Source: Candidatus Bathyarchaeota archaeon (lineage in GTDB: Archaea > Thermoproteota > Bathyarchaeia > TCS64). Taken from it: DNA of 64,000 nucleotides. Where the stretch lies: NCBI GenBank assembly GCA_002726865.1, contig PBSW01000027.1:36564-100563 (forward strand), read 5' to 3'. The notes below the pieces were generated by a model. That model was not told where the DNA came from. It made no database searches and saw only the letters and a list, made by a program, of their open reading frames with translations. Both the position numbers and the translations under genes were made by a program. Positions 32,371 to 40,460 of this stretch are shown here, piece after piece (the stretch's first letter is position 1; each line of letters starts with the position of its first letter).

Positions 32371-33573
32371 ATGTCCAGGAGAGGTTTGGACTTGGACGAA
32401 GTTCCTATCCTCTCCAGCAGGAAGGTGCGTCTCCTTATTGTCCTGGTTTTCGGTATCTTTCTCTTCATCTCCTCCTTAGAGGGGGTAAAGAGCGGTTTCA
32501 AGCTCATCTTCTTCGAGTGGCAGAAGAGTATCCTCACAATGATCACGGACAACACTGCCCCTCTCACGGGGCTTGCAATTGGGATCCTGAGCACAGCCTT
32601 GGTCCAGAGCAGTAGCGCCGTGATAGCAGCGACTATGGTATCTATGTCTGGAATGGTGGCGAGCGGCCTCCCCATGGTGGACGCCATGAGGTTCGGGGTC
32701 CCCATGGTGCTGGGCGCAAACATCGGGACCACGGTTACCAATACCATCGTGATCTTCGGTGTGAGGCGGGGGATGACCATGAATGAGTTCGGGGACACCA
32801 TCCCTGGGGTCATCGTCGACGACGTCTACGAGGCCCTTACCATTGGTATCTTTTTCATTTTAGAGATGACCACGGGGGCTATCAGTAAGACCACACTCAG
32901 GATTGGCGAATATCTCTCAAGCTCCCTGGGGCTTAAAGCGGTCCTTGCCTCCTTCGACAAGACCATCATCGACATCGTCATCAAGGAGCCTTTAATCAAT
33001 CCCCTGAAAAACCTCATTGTGGATTTTACAGGGCAGAGAATCGGTGGTGTTGTCCTGTTCGTCTTCTGGTTCCTGACCATCATTTTCTCCATGGGGCTCA
33101 TTACCAAGGGTCTTGAGAACCTTATTCAGACGGACTGGGAGGAAAAGATTAAGATGGCCTTCAATAGCCCCGCGAGGAGCTTCTTTACAGGATTCTCTAT
33201 CACCTGGCTTGTGGGTAGTAGTAGCATTGGGACCTCCTTGATCATTCCTTTCTTGGCGACGAAGGTGGTAGATCTCAAGAAGGCTTACCCATACCTGTGT
33301 GGGTGCAATATGGGGACCACAGTGGATCTATCCCAGATCTACGGATACCTCGCTGGGGGGATGGTGGGGGTAATGCTAGGGTTGGCCCACGTTATGCTCA
33401 ACATAGTTGCTCTGTTGCTATGGCTGGTGTCTCCTTTGCGCTTTGTTCCCGTGAGGATCGCAGAGTGGATAGGGGCTATTATCCAGACCAATGAGAACGC
33501 CGCTATTAGACTCGTTATCTGGGTCATTGTACTATTCTTCCTGCTTCCCATTGTGCTCATCTATATCGTGTGA
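32371..33573 (+). CDS. Na+/phosphate symporter (SLC34/NptA-like)
   Basis: A 400-residue membrane protein with two inverted Na_Pi_cotran repeats. The first carries QSSSAVIAATM (about residues 85-95) and GANIGTTVTNT; the second GSSSIGTSLIIP and GCNMGTTVDL. These QSSS/GSSS motifs form the substrate site in the family. About eight to ten membrane segments are visible. It would import phosphate with sodium. DUF47/PhoU-like genes follow directly, as is common for this family, supporting the role. The start is ATG 32371 (MSRRGLDLDE). Confidence 0.87.
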   Translation: MSRRGLDLDEVPILSSRKVRLLIVLVFGIFLFISSLEGVKSGFKLIFFEWQKSILTMITDNTAPLTGLAIGILSTALVQSSSAVIAATMVSMSGMVASGLPMVDAMRFGVPMVLGANIGTTVTNTIVIFGVRRGMTMNEFGDTIPGVIVDDVYEALTIGIFFILEMTTGAISKTTLRIGEYLSSSLGLKAVLASFDKTIIDIVIKEPLINPLKNLIVDFTGQRIGGVVLFVFWFLTIIFSMGLITKGLENLIQTDWEEKIKMAFNSPARSFFTGFSITWLVGSSSIGTSLIIPFLATKVVDLKKAYPYLCGCNMGTTVDLSQIYGYLAGGMVGVMLGLAHVMLNIVALLLWLVSPLRFVPVRIAEWIGAIIQTNENAAIRLVIWVIVLFFLLPIVLIYIV

Positions 33574-33632
33574 TGAATCTGAAATAATGGTCAAAGCTTT
33601 TATTGTAGACGGGAAAACGAGGAGAACTGAGT

Positions 33633-34301
33633 ATGAGTGAACGCCTGAGAAGATGGTTCGGAGACTATAGGAACCAGATAGTCCTAGATATGGTCAGGGA
33701 ACACCTGACTCTCACCAAGAACGCTGTCTACTCCCTGTACGAAATGGTGAGCGCCGCGGGTGTTGACTCTTCCAGCAAGAAGACGATCTACAATAAGGTG
33801 TCGGACTTCGAGAAGAGGGCGGATGAGCTTCGCAGGGGAATGATCGTAAGACTCACTGAGAGAGACATTTTTCCCTCAGAGCGGGAGGATCTTATGGAGT
33901 TAGTGAGGTCCGTGGACTGGGTAGCTGACTGGTCCAGGGAGGCGGGGAGGATCTTGCTCATCATCCCTTTCGATAAGTCCCCCGAGGAGGTGAGACAAAA
34001 GGCCCTTGAGATGAGCAAGGGCCTCATCACGAGCGTAGACATTCTGGCGGAATGCATTAGCATCCTGTCTGAGGATGGACTCAAAGCCATAGCCCTAGCG
34101 GACCAGGTCGAGCTCCTCGAGGAGGACATTGACGATCTCTACAGCCAGGCAAGAATAAGTATTGCCACCCTGGAGTTTCCAGACTTTAGCCGCGGCGCGT
34201 TGTTACTCCTCAACGAGTTTTTCGACGCCCTTGAAACGGTGGCTGATTGGTGCGAAAACACCGTTGATGTCGTTCGTGCAATTGCTGTGAGGATCCAGTG
34301 A
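33633..34301 (+). CDS. DUF47/PhoU-like regulator of phosphate transport, first copy
   Basis: A 222-residue all-helical protein of the DUF47 (TIGR00153) family, related to PhoU and usually paired with phosphate transporters, whose activity it tunes. Two PhoU-like helical bundles are seen, with repeated acidic metal-binding patterns (FEKRADELRRGM near residue 52 and VELLEEDIDDLY near 157). It begins 59 bases after the symporter gene. A TATA-like GCTTTTATTG at 33596 suggests that it may also have its own promoter. A close paralogue follows at 34730. Confidence 0.85.
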   Translation: MSERLRRWFGDYRNQIVLDMVREHLTLTKNAVYSLYEMVSAAGVDSSSKKTIYNKVSDFEKRADELRRGMIVRLTERDIFPSEREDLMELVRSVDWVADWSREAGRILLIIPFDKSPEEVRQKALEMSKGLITSVDILAECISILSEDGLKAIALADQVELLEEDIDDLYSQARISIATLEFPDFSRGALLLLNEFFDALETVADWCENTVDVVRAIAVRIQ

Positions 34302-34729
34302 GCCTTAGGGTTTTATCACTTATTGTTACAAGTTGTGGGATGTCTCTTATTCTTCTCGCTAAACCAATAGGCCTATTTAAGCGCCAACCGTAATATACTC
34401 TGGTCTTCATCATCGCCATCCTCAGTATCTTCTCTAGAACTTCCTCAGCCACTTTAATAGTGGAGACCCTAACCGAAATCATCGTTTCTTTGTCAGGGGC
34501 ACAAGCAGACTGCGCGAGCAGACTAGTGATTTGATGCGTGGACCATATCCCCGACTCTGGGAGGCTGTCATTGACCTTCATCGTGATATTTCATTTTTAC
34601 CTAACTTTGTAATGTTAGTGTATATCTTCTAATATTGGGATCTGAATAGGTAAATATTTAATCGATTGTTAAAATTAATAATGAGGCTGTACTGATGGAC
34701 CCTGATAATGCTGTAAAGGAGGGTATTGA
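34302..34729. other. Gap between the two DUF47 genes
   Basis: A minus-strand frame (34210-34581, 123 codons) begins MKVNDSLPESGIWS and contains VRVSTIKVAEEVLEKILRM, but it overlaps the upstream gene by 92 bases antisense and has no recognised family, so I do not call it. A promoter-like TAAATATTTAA lies near 34652 and GGAGGG at 34718-34723 serves the next gene. Confidence 0.4.
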
Positions 34730-35443
34730 TTGAGTCCACGTTTATCCAGCTTCCTTCAATTTAAGATTCAAAGTACAAGGAGACTATTAGGATGGATAAC
34801 TCCTAAGCGGGGGGAGGACGTTCTCAAAATGGTGGAGGATCACCTTGAGCTCACCAAGAACGCTGTCAGTAGTCTCTACAAACTTGTGGAGTCGGCGAGC
34901 GAAGATGGGGAAGACACCAAGCGGCTCTATAACAGTCTATCAGCTCTCGAGATGGAGGCCGATGACCTGAGGCGTCAGATGGTGCAGGAGCTTACCAAGG
35001 GGGAGATGTTTCCTGAGGAGAGGGAGGACCTCATGGAGCTCGTCAGGGCGGTTGACTGGATCGCGGACTGGTCTAAGGAGGCTGGCAGGATACTGATCGT
35101 CATCCCCTTTAGGAAGAGCCCTCAGGCGATGAAAAAGGCCGCCCAGGATATGTGCAGGGCGAACCTAGACTGTGTCACCGTCCTTGCAAAGTGTATACAC
35201 GAGCTCCACGCCAACAATCACAAGGAGGCCCTCAACCTCGCAAACCAAGTGGAACTCCTCGAGGAGGATCTGGACGAACTATACAGCATTGCCAGGGGAT
35301 ACTTGGCTATAATGGAGTTCACCGATTTCAGCACGGGATCCCTCATCCTGCTCAACATGTTCCTTAACGCCCTGGAGACTATAGCGGATTGGTGTGAGAA
35401 CACCGCCGACATCGTGAGGGCTATAGCCGTCAGGATCCAGTAA
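34730..35443 (+). CDS. DUF47/PhoU-like regulator of phosphate transport, second copy
   Basis: A 237-residue paralogue of the protein encoded at 33633. The blocks FPEEREDLMELVRAVDWIADWSKEAGRI, VELLEEDLDELY and the shared C-terminus AIAVRIQ are nearly the same in both. It has a 15-residue N-terminal extension (MSPRLSSFLQFKIQS). Translation starts at TTG 34730, seven bases after GGAGGG, since no ATG fits. The tandem suggests gene duplication and possibly separate partners or heterodimers. It has its own promoter-like sequence, so regulation may differ from the first copy. Confidence 0.85.
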   Translation: MSPRLSSFLQFKIQSTRRLLGWITPKRGEDVLKMVEDHLELTKNAVSSLYKLVESASEDGEDTKRLYNSLSALEMEADDLRRQMVQELTKGEMFPEEREDLMELVRAVDWIADWSKEAGRILIVIPFRKSPQAMKKAAQDMCRANLDCVTVLAKCIHELHANNHKEALNLANQVELLEEDLDELYSIARGYLAIMEFTDFSTGSLILLNMFLNALETIADWCENTADIVRAIAVRIQ

Positions 35444-35499
35444 GCAATCTCTGGCAAGAAAATATAAAAAGAAAAAGTATGCCCCTTAAGGTTTCAGGA

Positions 35500-35703
35500 T
35501 CAATCTTCGACGATGATAGCCTGGGTGGGGCAAGCACTGACGCATGCCATGCACTGGATGCAATCCTCTTCGCGCGGAGCGAACGATTTGTCTTCATTAT
35601 TATGTTCTGCCGAAGGCAGTATGTCGAAGACATTCATAGGGCAAATATCCGCACAGATGCAGTCTCCGTTACAAAGGTTTCGGTCCACGATAACTCTAAC
35701 CAT
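35500..35703 (-). CDS. Two-cluster ferredoxin with an Asp in the first cluster motif
   Basis: A 67-residue electron carrier. The first cluster motif reads C-N-G-D-C-I-C-A-D-I-C-P: C11, D14, C17 and C21 fit the spacing of a [4Fe-4S] site with Asp replacing the second Cys, as in Pyrococcus ferredoxin, with an extra Cys at 15. The second motif CIQCMACVSACP is a standard [4Fe-4S] site. It is divergent from the 2-oxoacid:ferredoxin oxidoreductase genes and is a plausible partner for them, taking the place of a delta subunit. Confidence 0.87.
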   Translation of the reverse strand: MVRVIVDRNLCNGDCICADICPMNVFDILPSAEHNNEDKSFAPREEDCIQCMACVSACPTQAIIVED

Positions 35704-35914
35704 TTTTTACACCGCTAGTGGTCGAAGAAGAGTATTTTTCGCAGTCTTTAAATCTTGTCAATTTTTTCAATTACCCAATATAGTTTTTTCCAGGAGTATA
35801 TTCGAAATAAGTGGTGATGAATTTTAAATTTCTTTTAAATACAAGCTTATTGAGCGGAGTTAAAGATATTCACCCATATAGGCTACCGATTTAATTGGAT
35901 AGGTTAGAAGACTG

Positions 35915-37663
35915 TTGTTGGGCTTTCCACAGAAATTAAAGAATAGAGTAACGTTTCGCATCGGGGGGGAGGCAGGACAGGGGATCACCAGGGGAGGCTC
36001 TGTCCTTGGGCTGGCTCTCACCAGGGCTGGACTCAACGTCTTCGGGGCCAATGAATTTCCATCAATCGTCCGTGGTGGGCACAACTCCTACACCCTCACG
36101 GTCTCCAAGAAGGAGGTATACGCCCAGGATGACTTGATTGACATCGTCATAGCCCTTAACAAAGAGACGGCGCTCCTGAACCGTCATGAGATTCAAAAAG
36201 GGGGAGGGGTCATCTACGATGAGAACATCGATTTCGGGGAGGGGGAGTTATCTCGGGAAGGTGTTAGACTCTTCCCGATACCCCTGACAGAAATCGTCAA
36301 AGAGATCGGTGGACCTATTATCATGAGGAACTCGGTTGCCATGGGCGCCGCTATAGCCTACTTGGGACTCGACTCAGGACCCCTAGAGGGGGTGATCACT
36401 GAGGTCTTCACCGGGAGACCGAACGTGGTAGAGTCCAACGTGAGGGCAATCCGGATGGGACATAATTATGCAAGGGAGTACCACAAGTTCAACGGAGGAT
36501 TGAAAGCCGAGGAGTCGAGCACCAGCCGGATAATGGTGACGGGAGGCGAGGCAATTGCCCTCGGGGCGATTGGGGCCGGATGCTCGTTCTACTCGGCTTA
36601 TCCGATGACGCCAGCTAGCGGACTTCTCCACTACTTCATCTCCAAGGAACAGGAGGCTGAAATGGTTGTCCTTCAGGCTGAAAGTGAGATAGCAGCGGTC
36701 ACAATGGCTGTAGGAGCCGCATACGCAGGGCTAAGGTCGATGACTGGGACATCTGGGGGAGGATTCTGCCTCATGACCGAGGGATTTGGCCTTGCCGGGG
36801 CCACCGAGACTCCCATTGTGGTCATGCTTGGGCAGCGCCCAGGCCCCAGCACTGGGATGCCCACATATACTGCTCAGGCCGACCTCCTCTTCGCGATCCA
36901 CTCCTCCCATGGAGAATTCCCCAGAGTTGTCGTCGCCCCAGGTGACGTTGACGACTGCTTCACCCGCACCGTGGAGGTCTTTAACCTCGCCGAGAAATAT
37001 CAAATTCCTGCTATAATCCTCGGAGACAAATATCTCTTAGAGAGCCACAAGTCTACATATCCATTTGACTCAGGAAATATTGAGATCGAGCGGGGAGGAC
37101 TTATCAACAAATGGAAAGGGGAGAAGTATAAACGATACGAGATCACAGAGAGCGGAGTCTCCCCCAAGGTCATATTGGGAACTCAGGGGGCTACAATGCT
37201 TGCTAACGGGAATGAGCACGATGAATATGGGTTTACAACCGTTGATCCCGTAAGGGTAGTGGCCATGGCAGACAAACGCTTTAGGAAGAGAAGACACCTT
37301 GTTGATGATATTAACGGACTTGACCCTGTGAAGGTGTTCGGGGAGGTCGACTCCGATGTGACCCTCATAGGCTGGGGGTCCACGAAAGGGCCTACTCTTG
37401 AGGCACTCGGGCTCCTAAAGAGGGAAGGGATCAATGCGAGATTTATCCAGATTGTTTACATGGAGCCCTTTCCTGCAGAGGCGTTCAATAAAGCGATGGA
37501 GGGCCGAGGTAGATCCATGTTACTGGAGACTAACATCACAAACCAACTCGGGAGGCTCATCAGGGAGCACACTGGCCATGGGTTCGATATGACCTACGCC
37601 AAGTATAATGGGCGGCCCTTCAATCCAAGGGAGATCACCGCCGAGGCAAGGAAGTTGATTTGA
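35915..37663 (+). CDS. 2-oxoacid:ferredoxin oxidoreductase, fused gamma-alpha subunit
   Basis: A 582-residue subunit of an enzyme that oxidatively decarboxylates 2-oxoacids to acyl-CoA with ferredoxin. The gamma domain is at about residues 1-190 (RIGGEAGQGITRGG, then NEFPSIVRGGHNSY), followed by the alpha domain with SAYPMTPASG (about 228-237), which binds the thiamine cofactor region, and FGEVDSDVTLIGWGS near the C-terminus. Such gamma-alpha fusions are typical of KorA-like archaeal and bacterial 2-oxoglutarate or related oxidoreductases. Translation starts at TTG 35915 or 35918. The stop overlaps the next gene's ATG. The exact 2-oxoacid is unknown. Confidence 0.9.
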   Translation: MLGFPQKLKNRVTFRIGGEAGQGITRGGSVLGLALTRAGLNVFGANEFPSIVRGGHNSYTLTVSKKEVYAQDDLIDIVIALNKETALLNRHEIQKGGGVIYDENIDFGEGELSREGVRLFPIPLTEIVKEIGGPIIMRNSVAMGAAIAYLGLDSGPLEGVITEVFTGRPNVVESNVRAIRMGHNYAREYHKFNGGLKAEESSTSRIMVTGGEAIALGAIGAGCSFYSAYPMTPASGLLHYFISKEQEAEMVVLQAESEIAAVTMAVGAAYAGLRSMTGTSGGGFCLMTEGFGLAGATETPIVVMLGQRPGPSTGMPTYTAQADLLFAIHSSHGEFPRVVVAPGDVDDCFTRTVEVFNLAEKYQIPAIILGDKYLLESHKSTYPFDSGNIEIERGGLINKWKGEKYKRYEITESGVSPKVILGTQGATMLANGNEHDEYGFTTVDPVRVVAMADKRFRKRRHLVDDINGLDPVKVFGEVDSDVTLIGWGSTKGPTLEALGLLKREGINARFIQIVYMEPFPAEAFNKAMEGRGRSMLLETNITNQLGRLIREHTGHGFDMTYAKYNGRPFNPREITAEARKLI

Positions 37664-38520
37664 TGGCTTCGATACGAGAGCTAGACACCGGTCAGAAGAA
37701 TTATTGGTGCCCTGGTTGCGGTAACTTTGGCCTCCTCAACGGCGTAAAGAGGGCTATCGCACGGCTCAGGCTCCGCCAGGATCAGATTACCGCGGTGACG
37801 GGGATAGGATGCCACGGAAAGACTACTAACTACTTCGCCGTCAACGGTTTTCATGTCATCCACGGCAGGGTCCTCCCAGTTGCCACCGCAATCAAGCTCG
37901 CTAACAAGGCTCAGACGGTAGTTGGCTTCGCTGGGGATGGGGACGCTTACGGGATCGGAATGGGGCACTTTCCTCATGCCGCCCGTAGGAATCCGAACAT
38001 CACCCTTCTAGTTCATAACAATCTCATATACGGCCTCACCACAGGACAGACCAGCCCAACCACCACGCCTGGCCATATCACCAAAACCTCCCCGAAAGGC
38101 GCGTTTGAAGAGGCCATTAACCCCATCTCTACGGCCCTCGCAAGCAACGCCAGCTTCGTCGCCCGTGGCTATGTCGGGGAGATGGATCATCTCGTGGACC
38201 TCGTAGAGGAGGCACTTAGGTTCAGGGGCTTCGCCCTCGTGGACATTCTTCAGCCCTGTATCGCGTGGAACCGCATCAATACCTACCAATTCTATAATGA
38301 AAGGATCTACAAACTCGGGGAGAGCGGCCACGATCCCACTGACCTCCAAGTCGCCTACAAACGGGCGGAAGAATGGTCCAAACGGATTCCGATAGGGGTC
38401 TTCTACAGGGTGGAGCGCCCCACGTACGGGGATAACTTCCCTGTGCTTGCCGGGAAGCCCATGGTCCGGAAGAGACCAGACGGAGGGATAGTCTCCAAGC
38501 TGATCTCCGAGTTCACCTGA
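37663..38520 (+). CDS. 2-oxoacid:ferredoxin oxidoreductase, beta subunit
   Basis: A 285-residue TPP-binding subunit. The N-terminal iron-sulfur cysteines are in YWCPGCGNFG; a further Cys is in GIGCHGKTTNYF. The TPP-Mg motif is GFAGDGDAYGIG (about 87-98) followed by NNLIYGLTTGQ. The ATG overlaps the alpha subunit stop by one base, so the two are translated together. The final Cys is within ILQPCIAWN. With the gamma-alpha chain it forms the complete enzyme. Confidence 0.92.
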   Translation: MASIRELDTGQKNYWCPGCGNFGLLNGVKRAIARLRLRQDQITAVTGIGCHGKTTNYFAVNGFHVIHGRVLPVATAIKLANKAQTVVGFAGDGDAYGIGMGHFPHAARRNPNITLLVHNNLIYGLTTGQTSPTTTPGHITKTSPKGAFEEAINPISTALASNASFVARGYVGEMDHLVDLVEEALRFRGFALVDILQPCIAWNRINTYQFYNERIYKLGESGHDPTDLQVAYKRAEEWSKRIPIGVFYRVERPTYGDNFPVLAGKPMVRKRPDGGIVSKLISEFT

Positions 38521-38623
38521 TTAAGGCAAGCGCTAGACTCCTTGATAGAGCTTGTTCGGAAGTTCAGAACCTGATATGTTTGTAAAACATTTTGGCAGAT
38601 CCGACGATCTGGTTTAGGTTTCC

Positions 38624-39583
38624 TCATCCGCTTACTGGATAGTCCGGGGTCTCCCCTTTCAGCACCTTGAGGACGCCCTCAGCCACCTGGACCGCCATTC
38701 TTTTCATGGCCTCCTCGCTGCTAGCTGCTAGATGGGGAGTGAGGACAACATTATCCATGGAAACCAAGGGGTTTCTAGGATCCAAGGGCTCCTCCGCAAA
38801 GACATCGAGCCCCGCCCCTGCAATCTTCCCGTTGTTCAACGCCGCGATAAGCGCCACTTGGTCGATGATCTGGCCCCTTGCGGTGTTTACAATATAGACG
38901 CCGTCTTTCATCGCAGCTATTCGTCTCGCGTCGATGAGGTGGTGGGTCTCCCTGGTGTAGGGGAGGCTGAGGCTAATGATGTCGCTCCGCTCGATGAGGG
39001 AATCGAGGGTAGCGTACTCGATGCAAATCTCCTGCTCTAGATCAGGCTTCCTCGTTCGGGAGTGGTACAGGAGTTCTACCTCAAAGGATTTCAGTCTCCT
39101 CGCCGTTGCAGCCCCAATCTTACCGAGACCAACGATCCCCACTGTCTTTCCCATGACTTCTATCCCCCACAGGTCACTATATTTTCTGTGCCATTCTCCT
39201 GCCCTAACAGCCTTGTCAGCACTTACTATCCGCCTAGATAGAGCGAAGAGCAAGGCGACGGCCATCTCAGCAACGGATTCGGAGAGGGCGAAGGGGGTGT
39301 TCAGAACAATTTTACCCAGGTCTTTAGCGGACTCAAGGTCGACGTGATCGCAGCCTATACCATGGACCCCCACCGCTTTCAGCAGCGGAGCGGACTCCAT
39401 AAATCCCCGGGTGACTTTGATTCCTCCACGGGTGATGAGGGCGGCTGCCCATGGGGCTTCGGCCTTGAGGGTCTCCTCGTTGGAGCTTGGCGGGAGCTGA
39501 ACGACCTCAACTCCCTTGCTCTCCAGGAGCTTGATGCCTGCTTTATGGATGGGCTCAGTTACTATGACTTTGTGCGCTGGCAT
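38624..39583 (-). CDS. D-2-hydroxyacid dehydrogenase (phosphoglycerate dehydrogenase-like)
   Basis: A 319-residue NAD-dependent dehydrogenase. The Rossmann motif is GIVGLGKIGAATARR (about residues 147-160). The catalytic residues lie in NTARGQIID (Arg), AEEPLD (Glu) and LTPHLAA (His). There is no ACT domain, so feedback control by serine is not expected. It may make 3-phosphohydroxypyruvate for serine, or reduce glyoxylate or another 2-oxoacid. A decayed sequence lies upstream. Confidence 0.85.
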   Translation of the reverse strand: MPAHKVIVTEPIHKAGIKLLESKGVEVVQLPPSSNEETLKAEAPWAAALITRGGIKVTRGFMESAPLLKAVGVHGIGCDHVDLESAKDLGKIVLNTPFALSESVAEMAVALLFALSRRIVSADKAVRAGEWHRKYSDLWGIEVMGKTVGIVGLGKIGAATARRLKSFEVELLYHSRTRKPDLEQEICIEYATLDSLIERSDIISLSLPYTRETHHLIDARRIAAMKDGVYIVNTARGQIIDQVALIAALNNGKIAGAGLDVFAEEPLDPRNPLVSMDNVVLTPHLAASSEEAMKRMAVQVAEGVLKVLKGETPDYPVSG

Positions 39584-39834
39584 GGGAGTCTTCCTTTGAT
39601 CATTCTCACCACGGTAAAAAGGTGATCATGGCTGTAATGCCTTGACTTTCTCCGTCTGAGGCTCTCTGGGGTTTCGGACTTGCTCCTATGGATGGCCTCC
39701 CCTAGACGAATAGAAAGCACATCAAAGGCCTCAAGGAGGTCCCAAGCCCCGGCCTCAGTGTTGACCTGATCCGCCTGGCCCAGGGCCCGTCCTGTGAGTT
39801 CGTAACGGGTTTTTTCTCCCCTTAGCTGGGATCG
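39562..39834 (-). other. ORF-like remnant without a start codon
   Basis: A minus-strand frame runs about 90 codons without a stop (for example RYELTGRALGQADQV, then AWDLLEAFDVLSIRLGEAIH) and is coding-like in composition, but lacks an initiating ATG, GTG or TTG at a sensible place. It follows the PPC-domain pseudogene in the same frame and overlaps the dehydrogenase start by 22 bases. Probably the leftover of a gene; family not recognised. Confidence 0.3.
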
Positions 39835-40360
39835 CTAAATTCTGATGGAGACCTTAGTGATATTGGGCCTAAACCGTCTGGTTCTCTTGACGACTCGCAT
39901 GAACTTTGCCTCGGCGGTTGCCCTCCCGAAAAAGTATTCCTCCGCCATCTCCATTATAGCGAACTCCAAGAACCAAAAGACCAAGTATCCCCAAATAATG
40001 TGGTCCCCGATGACGCTGATCTCGTCCCCTTGGCCAGAGGAGAGGGTGGAGATGGGCTTGGACAAGGGGCTCTCCTTTAACTAGTGTGACGTTCCCGGAG
40101 ATAGATAGGATCTCTAGGGGTTTCCAAAATGAGATGAAGGACCCATTGACGTCTAATATTGGGTAATCCATGGGGAACTTCTTGCAGTTTCTTGGCCTAA
40201 TTTGCTTCAGGAGACCTGCACCAGCGAGAGCAACTCTTAACGTGATCCCCTCCTCGACCGCGATTTTTTGGAGGCTGCGGAGGAGGGTGCCCTCAGGTTT
40301 AACCCTCGTGATTATGACTCAGTTAGGCTGCCCTGTTCTCACGATGTATCTGTTGGTTAC
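39835..40360 (-). pseudogene. PPC/DUF296 domain protein, decayed
   Basis: The minus strand reads TNRYIVRTGQPN, an in-frame TGA (40319-40321), then VIITRVKPEGTLLRSL, KIAVEEGITLRVALAGAG and KPLEILSISGNVTLVKGEPL, VQAHLH. After HLH the coding pattern passes to the next frame: TLSSGQGDEISVIGDHIIWGY and FLEFAIMEMAEEYF. This order (Y-x-L-R-x-x-x-G-E, GNV, HxH, GxH) is that of the PPC/DUF296 domain found in small archaeal proteins. One nonsense codon and one frameshift make a functional product unlikely. Confidence 0.6.
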
Positions 40361-40460
40361 ACTTAATCACTTTGAATGCCTGTATTCTAGGGGATATAAA
40401 AAACGCTGACTGGGTTGGGGAAGAGATTAATAGTTTACGGTTCCCTTCATAGATGTCCCT

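Noticed and set aside
34210..34581. 123-codon minus-strand frame between the DUF47 genes
   Set aside because: Overlaps the first DUF47 gene antisense by 92 bases and matches no family I know; left as part of the gap note.
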